64,000 bases of DNA. It comes from Acidobacteriota bacterium (GTDB taxonomy: Bacteria; Acidobacteriota; Thermoanaerobaculia; Multivoradales; J023). This document shows, in pieces, positions 46,314 to 54,550 of this stretch. Location: contig JAJCXR010000048.1 of the NCBI GenBank assembly GCA_029263315.1, forward strand, positions 124,001 to 188,000. Reading direction: 5' to 3'. Position numbers and translations under genes: made by a program. The notes beneath the pieces were generated by a model. It was not told the origin of the DNA and did no database searches. It saw nothing but the letters and a program-made list of their open reading frames with translations. The stretch's first letter is position 1; each line of letters starts with the position of its first letter.

Positions 46314-47078
46314 ATGCCCCACCGCGACGCTTCCCCCGAGCTTGCTCTACCGACCTGGGCCAGGCCTTGGTTGGCCGGCACCCGCGGCCGCGGGGTTCGC
46401 GTCGCCGTGATCGATAGCGGATTCCGTCGCGACGGTAGCCCCAACGATTGGCTCGAGGCCGGCCACGGCCTGGTAGCTCCCGAAGACGGCCTACGCTTGG
46501 CCTGGAGCGACGACAGCGACGACCGTATCGGACACGGCACGGCCTGCGCCCAGATCATCCATCGCTTGGCCCCCGCCGCCACTATCGTCCCCCTGCGGGT
46601 CTTCGGGCAGCGTTTGGAAACTTCCCCGGAGATCATCCTCGAAGCCCTCAGTTGGGCCATCCGAGGGCGCTACCAGGTCATCAACCTCAGCCTCGGAACC
46701 CAAGCCCAAGACGCCCTGCGCCCCTTCTACCGTCTCTGCCAAGAGGCCCACGACCTGGGCATCGTCCTGGTCTCGGCCCTGCCCCGAGGGGACGGCGTCA
46801 GTTATCCCGCCGCCTTCGAGCCGGTGCTCGGCGTGACCCTCGGGGAGGTCGACAACCCCTTCGACTTCCACTACGTCGAAGACCATGCCGCCGAGATCCA
46901 CGCCTACGGCCACCACTGTGCCACCTGGCATGGCGAGGCTAGGGAGTTGCACGGCTCCAGCTTCGCCGCTCCGCACGTCAGCGGCATCGTCGCCCGGCTG
47001 CTGGAGAAAGAGCCCGGGCTAGGTTTGGCCGGCGTTAGACAGCAGCTGGCGGCGATGGCGGCGGCCAATTGGCGCTAA
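46314..47078 (+). CDS. lanP: Short subtilisin-like (S8) serine protease, LanP candidate
   Basis: ATG 46314 begins 1 nt after the small-protein stop. The 254-residue protein carries the complete subtilase triad: Asp34 in VRVAVIDSGF, His74 in RIGHGTACAQ and Ser216 in HGSSFAAPHVSG. It is near the minimum for the fold and has no signal peptide or pro-domain, so it probably acts in the cytoplasm or is released by lysis. As the exporter lacks a peptidase domain, this enzyme is the natural candidate for leader removal (LanP). Some subtilases in RiPP clusters are secreted instead, so this remains inference. Confidence 0.87.
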   Translation: MPHRDASPELALPTWARPWLAGTRGRGVRVAVIDSGFRRDGSPNDWLEAGHGLVAPEDGLRLAWSDDSDDRIGHGTACAQIIHRLAPAATIVPLRVFGQRLETSPEIILEALSWAIRGRYQVINLSLGTQAQDALRPFYRLCQEAHDLGIVLVSALPRGDGVSYPAAFEPVLGVTLGEVDNPFDFHYVEDHAAEIHAYGHHCATWHGEARELHGSSFAAPHVSGIVARLLEKEPGLGLAGVRQQLAAMAAANWR

Positions 47079-47112
47079 GGTAAGGGTCCGCGCCAAAACC
47101 GCTACCCACTCT

Positions 47113-47134
47113 CCGCCCATCGATCATTGGGCGG
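47113..47134. terminator. Hairpin between convergent genes
   Basis: CCGCCCA and TGGGCGG form a perfect 7-bp stem with an 8-nt loop between the protease stop and the end of the convergent minus-strand gene. It could stop transcripts from both sides, but no T-tract is visible. Confidence 0.35.
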
Positions 47135-48074
47135 TGGCATAGGGAGGGATGGGTTGGCCGTCACCTCCCAGAATGGCTTGGTGATCGCCGCTGTAGTGGC
47201 CCTTGACCTGGCTGCGGGCCCGCTCGACGACCATGCCGAAGAGCCGCTCGAGACCATGCAGGGTATTGGCCACCACCAGACGGTCGGGCACCGAGCCGCC
47301 GATTTCGAAGGTGGCGTGGAAGCCGACCAGCGTACCGCCATCGGGCATGGCGATCATCAGCCAAGCGCCATGGTTCAACGGAGTCCAGATGGCCTTGGCG
47401 AAGATTTCCTCGGTCATACCGGGGACGAGCCCTTGCCGGATGGCCTGCTCGGCACGGGGTAAGGCGTCCGGAGTGAGCTGCCAGCCGTGCTCCCAGGCAT
47501 CCAAACCCGCAAGGGCAGCGAGCTCTAGATTGTCCCAAACCTCCACCACCCAGCGGCGGTTTTTCAGGGGCCAGGGCAAATCGATGAAACCGAGCCACAG
47601 GGTGGGTTTCTCGCCCGGTTGGGTGAGGCGAAACTCAAGGGTTTCGTCGAGCCCACCGAAGTGGGCGTCCTGGGCGGCAATCCACAGATCCTGTCGAGGC
47701 AGGTCGACCCATTGGAGGCCCACCGCCTGATGGGGCGACGCCGATTCCGGACGATGCCGCAAGCGCACCAGCTCACCGACTGCCAAATGTTGAACATGGG
47801 ATGCCTGCAGGCGCGGCAATGCAAGTCGAGCTTGCTGTCGATAGCGCTGCAGATGGTCCACCGCCTGCCGTTGCCGTTGCAAGAGCAAGGCCGCCCGTCG
47901 TTTGCGATTCTGGCGCCGGGCCCGCAAGCGAGAGATCTCCGTTTCGCCGTCGGTGGCGCCGGCAACCGACGCATTATCGAGCCCTCTGTTCGGTTCCTGG
48001 GCCTCCGCTCGACCGCCCGACATCGTCAACGCCATGAGGAGACCGACAATAGCCGTTTGGCCGAGCCGTTCCAT
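47124..48074 (-). CDS. Secreted START/SRPBCC-like protein
   Basis: Start set at ATG 48074, which begins a signal peptide (TAIVGLLMALTMSGGRAEAQ); the longer open frame adds 37 residues without signal features. The 316-residue product has an Arg-rich coiled segment (about residues 45-80). It is followed by a START/SRPBCC-like ligand-binding domain, recognised from its ending pattern LMIAMPDGGTLVGFHATFEI and GGSVPDRLVVANTLHGLERLF. Such domains bind lipids or hydrophobic ligands. It is convergent with the lanthipeptide operon and probably not part of it. The domain call is from pattern recognition and is moderate. Confidence 0.65.
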   Translation of the reverse strand: MERLGQTAIVGLLMALTMSGGRAEAQEPNRGLDNASVAGATDGETEISRLRARRQNRKRRAALLLQRQRQAVDHLQRYRQQARLALPRLQASHVQHLAVGELVRLRHRPESASPHQAVGLQWVDLPRQDLWIAAQDAHFGGLDETLEFRLTQPGEKPTLWLGFIDLPWPLKNRRWVVEVWDNLELAALAGLDAWEHGWQLTPDALPRAEQAIRQGLVPGMTEEIFAKAIWTPLNHGAWLMIAMPDGGTLVGFHATFEIGGSVPDRLVVANTLHGLERLFGMVVERARSQVKGHYSGDHQAILGGDGQPIPPYATAQ

Positions 48075-48202
48075 CGTCGCGGGTCGTCGGGAGAGCCCCT
48101 TTTCGAGTCCTGTTTCGACGGCGAAGTGCTGGCTAGCCGGATAGGGGATTAGGACACCGTGATCTAGAGAGGCTGGGGTGAGCATGCTCGTCGCACCCTA
48201 CC

Positions 48203-48880
48203 CTATTCGGGTTCCAGGCACCAAACGGAGATCCTCGGTAGAGGAGCTAGGGGCGGGCGATGGCGGGCCCGACGCCGAGGTGTCATGTCCGGCAATTCCA
48301 CCCAATAGCGCCACATCTGACGTTTGACGCCACGCATCCTGAAATCTGGCAGTCGGTGTAGAAAACGTCCCAGTTTCTGCCAACTGAAGGCCAAGAAGCC
48401 ATGGAAGGTCAAGTCTTCGTAGAGCTCCCCCATGACCATCAACCCACCGGCGTCGGTGAGCACGATGCGGCATGCGTCGACCACCTCCGGCCCCAATCGA
48501 AGCACCGGAATCCGCTGCCGCCAAGCGAAGTCCGTCTCGATCTTGCCCTGCATCCAAAGGGCTTCGAGGATCAGCCGTTGCACGCCCTCGTGTTCTGGCC
48601 GTTGTCGGTGGACCGGCCCTAAGGTCTCCACCGCAAGATCTCCCCGCCGCTTCATCAGATAGGCCTCCGCCAATTCCATGGCGCTACCGAGATCGCCGGG
48701 GTGCAGGGCGAGCCGTTGTCTGCGGAGCCGTACGACGCCGTCCAGATCGTCTCTGGCCATCATGGCGTCTTCCTGTCGCCACCTGGCCATCGAGTCACTG
48801 CGATCACCGCTCCGCATCCACTGAGTATTCTCCCAGAAACGCTCTTCTGGAGATTGGGGTTGTTGCAAGATGACGCCCAT
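48203..48880 (-). CDS. Hypothetical protein with a TPR-like segment
   Basis: ATG 48880 has an AGGAGG 5 nt upstream, a strong start. The 225-residue protein has a helical middle (HPGDLGSAMELAEAYLMKRR, then GDLAVETLGPVHRQRPEHEG) resembling one or two tetratricopeptide repeats, followed by a hydrophobic/aromatic C-terminal region (MGELYEDLTFHGFLAFSW). No signal peptide. Function not recognised. A GTTCCAGGCACC sequence at its 3' end resembles, but does not match, the palindrome family found elsewhere. Confidence 0.65.
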   Translation of the reverse strand: MGVILQQPQSPEERFWENTQWMRSGDRSDSMARWRQEDAMMARDDLDGVVRLRRQRLALHPGDLGSAMELAEAYLMKRRGDLAVETLGPVHRQRPEHEGVQRLILEALWMQGKIETDFAWRQRIPVLRLGPEVVDACRIVLTDAGGLMVMGELYEDLTFHGFLAFSWQKLGRFLHRLPDFRMRGVKRQMWRYWVELPDMTPRRRARHRPPLAPLPRISVWCLEPE

Positions 48881-48962
48881 GCCGCCTCCTGTGATCTGCC
48901 AAGCTCGGCGGAGCCGACCGTCGGTTTGCTCATCGCCCCGACGGTGTCGGCCCCGGCGGCCC

Positions 48963-48993
48963 GGCCGTTTACATCAAATGACGTAAAACGGCC
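48963..48993. promoter_or_regulatory. Inverted repeat in the gap before the GT-C membrane gene
   Basis: GGCCGTTT and AAACGGCC are inverted around a 15-nt spacer in the 224-nt gap between divergent genes. It could be an operator or stem-loop. Confidence 0.3.
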
Positions 48994-49104
48994 ATCAAAT
49001 TCCCAAGCATTCCTGAAAAAAACCCGTTGCCCACACGGTCACGCCGAGGACTCGGTAGGATCAGGCTTGCCGCCACACCCGTTCGACGGCACAATGCCCC
49101 TTGC

Positions 49105-51090
49105 ATGAGCCAGCCCAGCCAAGTATCGCCTCCCCGTAGAATCTTGCTTTGGCCCTTCGCACTGGGGTTGATTCTCTATGGCCATCATCTCGGCGACGGC
49201 TACTTGGCGGACGATTTCCTCTATCTGCAATGGTTGGAGCAGGGGATTCCCGAGTTGCTGAGGCGTGTCACTTGGCACTCGGACCCACAGATGATCCGCC
49301 CCTTGCCAGCCTTCGCTTGGACGCTGTCATGGTTGCCCGGCGGTGCGGCCTGGCAACATGGGATGTCGCTGCTCTTGCACTGCCTGGCCGGTGGCCTGCT
49401 GGCCCGTCGCATTGCCGCTGAGGCGACATTGCGGTCAGGTAGTGGGTGGGCAAGCTGCGCCGGCTGCCTCTTCGGTGGGCTTTTTGTAGCCTGCCCGCTG
49501 CTGGTCGAGCCGGTGATCTGGCTGAGCTCGGCAACGGATCTCTGGGCCACCGTGTTGGCTCTGCTCTGTCTCGATCTGGCCTTCCCGCCTGGTTCGGTGG
49601 AACCCCCGACGGGTCGTCGCCTGGCATTGGCGGGCTTTGCCTTCATGGCTGCCCTACTGAGCAAAGAAACCGTCCTGCTGCTCCCCTTCTTGGCCTTGGC
49701 CTTGCTACCTGGAAGGCGCCATCCCGCAGGTTCTTGGCGTCCCCATGTGGTGTTGACGGCCATCTTCGTGGGCTACCTGGCGGGTCGGTGGCTCCTCTTC
49801 GGGGGTCCCGGCGGATACCTGGAAGCGGACGGCTCGTCGCGGGCATTGAGCTTCGATCCGGCCATCTCCCTGCGCAACATTGGGCTCCAGCTTCCCTGGC
49901 GCTTGCTCTTTCCGCTGATCCGTAGCGAGTCCCTCCCCTGGCCCCTATGGGGGGCCCTGGGCTTGATGTCATTGACCGTCGCAGCGGGGTTTGCCCTGGC
50001 ATCGTTGAAAGGCCGTTCGCCTACCTTCACAAGACTGCGGATCGACACGCTCCTCGTCGGTATCGCCTTGGCGACCGCTTTCCTACCGGTGCTACCCGTA
50101 TTTTCCGTCGACAGCGACCATGGCGGCGGACGCCTGCTCTACTGGCCTCTGGCGGTCGCCCTCTGGGGGGTGAGCCGTCTGCTGCCGTGGAATCCTGCTC
50201 AGAAGTACTGGGGGTTCGCCCTGGTGGTGCTGTGGAGCCTGGCGACTCTCTACAACGGCACCGCCTGGAGCGAAGCGAGTCGTCGTCTCGAAGCGACCCT
50301 GCGCCAGCTACCCGCCGTCTCCCACCAAGTTAGCGTCGCTTCAGAATCCCCGACCGGCGGGGGTCCGCCGAGTGGGGGTCCGCCAACAAGGGTCTACATC
50401 GACGGCTATGATTCCTGGCGCGGCGCCTACCTGTGGCGCAATGGTTTTTTGGCAGCCTTGGCCAGACATGGCGTCGGCGGCGGTATCGATTGGCGTTTGG
50501 GAAGCGGCGCCATCGTCGAACAGAACAGTGACTTGGGACGTCGCACCCACGTTTGGGCCCTCGACGCAGAGCTTCGGATGGTGGACCAAACCGCTTGTGA
50601 GCGGGCTCTGGTGGAGATCGAGGGGGGTTTCCCGTGGGCATGCGATGGCCATCCCCGCAGGTGCCAGGCACCTGCGGGGATGGCCGTCGGGAACCCGGCA
50701 GACGAGTCCCCTCGCCTTGTTTCCAGAAGGTGCCAGGCACCTTCTGGAAACAAGAAGAGCAAAGCTGCGGAAGCTCATCGCAACAGGTGCCTGGCACCTT
50801 CCGCGAGTGCGACGGGCGAGGTCATCACGGCCCTACGGATACGGGCCGTCGACCCATTGAACCGCCCCTTGGAGGGCCGAGTGCTGTGGCGGAGGGGATC
50901 TCTGGCACGCTTCAATATCAGCGATTCGAGGGCTTTCCGCTTGACCGCTGACCGCCCCCGGATTTCTATGCGCCTGGGGCCAAGCGTGGGCCCTGATCCC
51001 TGGCAGATCCAGATCTCGCTAGCGGAACCGAAAAGGTTGGCGGAGATTGCCGACGTCATCGGCTTGACGTTGCCAGAGGTTTGCCGCTGA
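49105..51090 (+). CDS. Polytopic GT-C-like membrane protein with REP-type palindromes in its coding sequence
   Basis: ATG 49105 is chosen; the upstream 26 codons are Arg-rich and lack features. The 661-residue protein has about ten hydrophobic helices over the first 400 residues. An early GDGYLADDFLYL acidic loop recalls the D-D motifs of membrane GT-C glycosyltransferases, and SKETVLLLPFLAL is also typical. A hydrophilic, probably periplasmic, C-terminal part follows. Within that part, residues about 515-567 are encoded by three copies of the GTGCC-GGCAC palindrome (50647-50804), giving low-similarity peptides such as RRCQAPAG and NRCLAPSA. The frame stays open. Likely role: transfer of a sugar from a polyprenyl-linked donor to an envelope acceptor (inferred). 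Confidence 0.75.
   Translation: MSQPSQVSPPRRILLWPFALGLILYGHHLGDGYLADDFLYLQWLEQGIPELLRRVTWHSDPQMIRPLPAFAWTLSWLPGGAAWQHGMSLLLHCLAGGLLARRIAAEATLRSGSGWASCAGCLFGGLFVACPLLVEPVIWLSSATDLWATVLALLCLDLAFPPGSVEPPTGRRLALAGFAFMAALLSKETVLLLPFLALALLPGRRHPAGSWRPHVVLTAIFVGYLAGRWLLFGGPGGYLEADGSSRALSFDPAISLRNIGLQLPWRLLFPLIRSESLPWPLWGALGLMSLTVAAGFALASLKGRSPTFTRLRIDTLLVGIALATAFLPVLPVFSVDSDHGGGRLLYWPLAVALWGVSRLLPWNPAQKYWGFALVVLWSLATLYNGTAWSEASRRLEATLRQLPAVSHQVSVASESPTGGGPPSGGPPTRVYIDGYDSWRGAYLWRNGFLAALARHGVGGGIDWRLGSGAIVEQNSDLGRRTHVWALDAELRMVDQTACERALVEIEGGFPWACDGHPRRCQAPAGMAVGNPADESPRLVSRRCQAPSGNKKSKAAEAHRNRCLAPSASATGEVITALRIRAVDPLNRPLEGRVLWRRGSLARFNISDSRAFRLTADRPRISMRLGPSVGPDPWQIQISLAEPKRLAEIADVIGLTLPEVCR
50647..50685. 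repeat. Perfect 39-nt palindrome, REP-type, inside a coding region
   Basis: Two 19-bp arms flank a central A; the inner part is GGTGCC-A-GGCACC and the outer arm is GGCCATCCCCGCA and its complement. It lies in frame in the membrane-protein gene. Confidence 0.93.
50716..50754. repeat. Second perfect 39-nt palindrome, REP-type
   Basis: Again two 19-bp arms around a central A with the same inner GGTGCC-A-GGCACC, but a different outer arm (CTTGTTTCCAGAA and its complement), so outer arms differ while pairing is kept. Confidence 0.93.
50767..50804. repeat. Third REP-type hairpin, inverted core
   Basis: The core AGGTGCC-T-GGCACCT is in the opposite orientation (central T). An outer GCGGAAG/CTTCCGC pair flanks it asymmetrically. 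Confidence 0.85.
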
Positions 51091-51112
51091 GTCGGTGGCG
51101 GAAAAGCGCAGC

Positions 51113-51535
51113 TCAGAAATCGAAAAGGGCGTCAAACGCCGCTCTGGGATCCACTTTTTTGGAAGGCTCGTCCTTACCGACTTCTTGCGTTGCTTTGGGC
51201 ACGAGCTCAGGGCACGAATTCGCCTTGGCTTTACTGCTGACGTAGGTGATGTCTAGAAGACGGCACTCATTGCGCAATGAGGAATCGAAGTGGGTGCAAT
51301 GGGTGCAGGTGTGGAGATCCGTGCCGCATTTACTGCAGGTGGAATTCACCTCGACGGTGCTGGCGACCTGTTTGGCACCGCAGACGGCACAGCGAAACAC
51401 GGTGCCTGTGGGTTTGCCAAAACCACGGCCTCGGGGGCCTTCAGAGGGGTCACGGGGAGGCCTCGAGCTGCGTTGCGGGGAAGATGATGAGGGGCTGTCT
51501 TGATAACCACTTTGACGATATTTGCGATCTGACAT
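51113..51535 (-). CDS. Small zinc-ribbon protein
   Basis: A 140-residue soluble protein. After a Ser/Pro/Arg-rich, probably disordered N-terminus, it shows C-x2-C (CAVCGAK), C-x2-C (CSKCGTDL) and a further pair CTHC with a downstream Cys, the pattern of a double zinc ribbon. The C-terminal tail is acidic with an aromatic end (DPRAAFDALFDF). Probably a nucleic-acid or protein-binding adaptor in the cytoplasm. A TATAAA on the minus strand ends only about 6 nt before the ATG, so the transcript may be leaderless; no ribosome binding site is seen. Confidence 0.72.
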   Translation of the reverse strand: MSDRKYRQSGYQDSPSSSSPQRSSRPPRDPSEGPRGRGFGKPTGTVFRCAVCGAKQVASTVEVNSTCSKCGTDLHTCTHCTHFDSSLRNECRLLDITYVSSKAKANSCPELVPKATQEVGKDEPSKKVDPRAAFDALFDF

Positions 51536-51545
51536 GAGTACTTTA

Positions 51546-51595
51546 TATCACGCCCCGGGATCGACCTGAATATCACGCCACGGGATCGACCTGAG
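51546..51595. repeat. 25-bp tandem direct repeat upstream of zinc-ribbon gene
   Basis: Two 25-bp copies starting TATCACGCC and ending GATCGACCTGA differ by two bases. They overlap the region where the zinc-ribbon promoter would lie and are 108 nt before the VWFA-type gene, so they may be operators. Confidence 0.75.
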
Positions 51596-51702
51596 CCATG
51601 GGCACCGCATTTGGAACCCCTGGCCCGCCCCGCCCCTTGGCCCCGCTCCCCCAGTTGGGTAGACTGGTTTAGATATGTTGCCCAAAACCTGAGGAGATCG
51701 CC

Positions 51703-52767
51703 GTGTGGAGACTCGTCCCCTGCCCCGTGACCCTGTGTCTCGCCGCTTCATTGCTAATCCCCGGGGAGTCGTTGGGGCAAGAAGAGTTGGCTAGCTTCGA
51801 CGAAATGGTCGAAGTCTCGGAAGTGATGCTCGATGTCCTGGCCACCGACGCTGACGGTGCCCTGGTCAAGGGTTTGGAGAAAGAGGATTTTCTCATCGAG
51901 GAAGATGGCCAGGAAGTCATCATCACCAGCGTCGACTTCTACTCAACGCGCTACGACGCAACGGGCTCCGAGGCCGATGAGATACCTTGGAGCCGCTATT
52001 TCATCGCCTTCTTCGACGATCAGAGACGCTTCAATCGATACGGTACCCTGGAAATCCGGCAACAGATCCGTGCGGCAAGCCACGCTCGCCGCTGGGTTCG
52101 GGAAGAGATGCAGGCCTCCGACTGGATGGCGGTGGTCCGCTACGACGGTCGCCTCAAAATCTATCAAGATTTTTCTCAGGACCGTGACGCCCTGGAGAGC
52201 GCCTTGGGGCGAGCGGCCGTCGGTCGTGATCCATCGCCTCAGCGGCAGAGCCAGACGGGTCTAGTGTCCCTGCTTCGCAGACTCCCAGAAGCGACGACCC
52301 GCAATGGCAAGGAGAACATTTATCAGAGCATCGCCCGCTTGGCCGAGGCCAGTGGTTCCATCGTCGGCCGCAAGAATCTGCTGCTTTTTACCCTCGGCTT
52401 CGGCATTGAAAACCGGGCGACCCGCAAAGCGGAGCCCGACGAGCGTTACTATCCGCAGATGGAAGCCATGCTCAATGACCACAACGTTGCGGTCTACCCC
52501 ATCGATATCACCCCGGCCGGCCGAGGCGCCCGACAACGGGATTTCCTGCAACTTTTGGCGGACGATACCGGGGGTTTCTATGACGAAAATTTTGTCGGTT
52601 TCTTGGCGCCCCTCAAGGATGTGGCGGACGACAATCACGGATATTACCTGCTGAGTTATCAATCGCCACGCCCGGCCGGCGAGGTCGGATACCAGCGGCT
52701 CGAGGTCAAGACTCGAAGACCGGATGTCGAGGTCCGCGCCCGTCGCGGCTACCGCTACGGACTTTGA
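51703..52767 (+). CDS. VWFA-related secreted protein (acidobacterial type)
   Basis: GTG 51703 follows GAGGAGA. A signal peptide (VTLCLAASLLIPGESLGQ) precedes a short beta-rich domain (VMLDVLATDADGALVKGL, then EKEDFLIEEDGQEVII). This is the arrangement of the 'VWFA-related acidobacterial domain' family. A von Willebrand A-type domain follows (YFIAFFDDQRRF, ASDWMAVVRYDG), but the classical D-x-S-x-S metal site is altered to F-D-D. The 354-residue product is probably periplasmic or secreted, with an unknown partner. The 3' end overlaps by 13 nt the convergent DUF2723 gene. Confidence 0.87.
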   Translation: MWRLVPCPVTLCLAASLLIPGESLGQEELASFDEMVEVSEVMLDVLATDADGALVKGLEKEDFLIEEDGQEVIITSVDFYSTRYDATGSEADEIPWSRYFIAFFDDQRRFNRYGTLEIRQQIRAASHARRWVREEMQASDWMAVVRYDGRLKIYQDFSQDRDALESALGRAAVGRDPSPQRQSQTGLVSLLRRLPEATTRNGKENIYQSIARLAEASGSIVGRKNLLLFTLGFGIENRATRKAEPDERYYPQMEAMLNDHNVAVYPIDITPAGRGARQRDFLQLLADDTGGFYDENFVGFLAPLKDVADDNHGYYLLSYQSPRPAGEVGYQRLEVKTRRPDVEVRARRGYRYGL

Positions 52768-54548
52768 GCCGTCACCTCAGGGCTGCGGCTGCTCAGTTGA
52801 AACACCAGGGGTTGAGGCGCCCGCCAGCCCCTGGCCCCGTAAGCGGCCATCTCTTCGGCATCGAGCAGAGAGGCCACCAATCTCAGGTCAAAATGTCTTT
52901 CCAGGGCAAGGGCTTGCCGTGGGCTCGGCATGATCAGTATAGGAGTCCCTGGATTCGGCGTCACGATGAGGCGATCCAGTGCCACAAGAAATGGCTCTCC
53001 AAGCTCACCGCCGGATCCCGAAGTGGCCACTCGGCGACCCCGTAACTCCTGCCGCGCCAAGACCTCCGCGTACCAATCGTCGTAGAAGAAATCGAGGCAG
53101 TACACGAGGATGTCGCGGCGTTCTTCAAGCACCGTTTGGCGATACCAGGCGGTGGCCGTGGTGAAGTCCCCCTGGGTCAAGAGAATGGCATTGGCTGGCA
53201 GCTCCCGGAGAAAGATCTCGGCAAAACGATCCACCAACGTTTCGTCAGATCGATCGGCCAAGGCAAAGTTGCCCACCAACAAGGCCAGTGGCAACAGAAA
53301 CAAAGCACTCGCCATGGCGGCCACAGCACTCCATCCAGCCCTAGAAGCGGCAAAGCGTCGCCACCATGCCGAATCCCCGCCCTGTTCCAGGGCGTCACCA
53401 CACACAGTCAAGCAAGCTCCCCACCAGGCGACGGGCCACAGCAGGGAAAAGTAACCCAGTTGGTAGTCGGTGATATCACCGATGTTATAGCTGACGAGCA
53501 CCCCCGAGTAGAGCCCAAGACTGAGTCCCCAAGGGATGGCGAAGGTGCGATGGTAACGCCAGAGGTGCCGCATTCCCTTGAGCAGACAAAGGCTCATCAG
53601 CAGCAAGGTGAGGAGGCGAACGCCCACCGGCAAACCGGCCAGGGGCATGACCATGCCGACCAGATAAGAGGCGACAGCGCGCCCACGCTGGGCCAGGTGG
53701 ACGGCGAAGCTGCCCACCGTGAAGGTGCGTCCAGGTTGCTCCACCAGTAGCAATTTATCCGGGAAGTCGCCTCCGGAAAGAGTCCACCACAACCCTTCCA
53801 AATCGGCGGGGTTTCCCCAACTGAGCGCCGGTTCCTGGAGTGCTCGCAATGGCAGGTAGAGAATGGGTGACAGCCCGAGGAGCAAAGCCAAGGCATGGCC
53901 GAGGCAGCGCCGCCGCCAAGCCTTGGCTTTACCCAAATGGCGCCAGACCACCGCCCCCCAAAGAGGCACGAGAACGACGGTCAGTAGATGATGAGCGAAC
54001 CCCAATCCGAGCAGACACGACGCCCCATAGGCGGCTCCTCTTCTCGACCACCCCTGATCGCCCTTCCCGACTTGCCCCCTGAGCCAATGCCAGGACAACA
54101 GCACGAGGCCACTCTGCAAAAGTAGCTGCAGGGCATAGACCTCGGTCCGGGTAGCGTGGGTCCAGGGTCCCAGGCTCCAGCCAAAACCCAATGCACCCGC
54201 CATGGGAGCGAGCTGCCACCACCGGCGTTGCCACACAGGACCACCTGCAATGGCTAGCGAGCTGAAGCTGAGGATCAGCAAGCGATGCATCAAAATCACC
54301 GCGAGCACCATACTGAAAGTGCAAAACAGGGTGACCCGAAACGGAATGGCCCCAAACGGCAAATAAGTGAACAGGTGGCCAAGGAGAGTGAACAGCGGGT
54401 AACTGGTTGGATGGGCGATTCCGAGACTGGCACACACCGCCGCCAACTCGATACCGTCCCCCCACACCAAACCAGGGGCTGCGGTGGCGACATAGACCGC
54501 ACCTACCAGAGCGCCAACGAGAAGCGAGCCCCCCCAACCTTTGGCCAA
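52755..54548 (-). CDS. DUF2723-family polytopic membrane protein
   Basis: The 597-residue protein has about 11 hydrophobic helices. The N-terminal pattern TAAPGLVWGDGIELAAVCAS and LGIAHPTSYPLFTLLGHLF is the signature of DUF2723, a membrane-glycosyltransferase-like family with an acidic loop (GDGIE) after the first helix. A hydrophilic C-terminal domain follows. TTG 54548 starts 2 nt after the stop of the upstream cyclase-family gene, so translation is probably coupled and no separate ribosome binding site is obvious. Its role may be glycosylation of envelope proteins or lipids (inference). Confidence 0.85.
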   Translation of the reverse strand: MAKGWGGSLLVGALVGAVYVATAAPGLVWGDGIELAAVCASLGIAHPTSYPLFTLLGHLFTYLPFGAIPFRVTLFCTFSMVLAVILMHRLLILSFSSLAIAGGPVWQRRWWQLAPMAGALGFGWSLGPWTHATRTEVYALQLLLQSGLVLLSWHWLRGQVGKGDQGWSRRGAAYGASCLLGLGFAHHLLTVVLVPLWGAVVWRHLGKAKAWRRRCLGHALALLLGLSPILYLPLRALQEPALSWGNPADLEGLWWTLSGGDFPDKLLLVEQPGRTFTVGSFAVHLAQRGRAVASYLVGMVMPLAGLPVGVRLLTLLLMSLCLLKGMRHLWRYHRTFAIPWGLSLGLYSGVLVSYNIGDITDYQLGYFSLLWPVAWWGACLTVCGDALEQGGDSAWWRRFAASRAGWSAVAAMASALFLLPLALLVGNFALADRSDETLVDRFAEIFLRELPANAILLTQGDFTTATAWYRQTVLEERRDILVYCLDFFYDDWYAEVLARQELRGRRVATSGSGGELGEPFLVALDRLIVTPNPGTPILIMPSPRQALALERHFDLRLVASLLDAEEMAAYGARGWRAPQPLVFQLSSRSPEVTAQSP

Positions 54549-54550
54549 GC

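Noticed and set aside
48212..48223. TTCCAGGCACC near the end of the TPR-like gene as a palindrome copy
   Set aside because: Only one half of the palindrome is intact.
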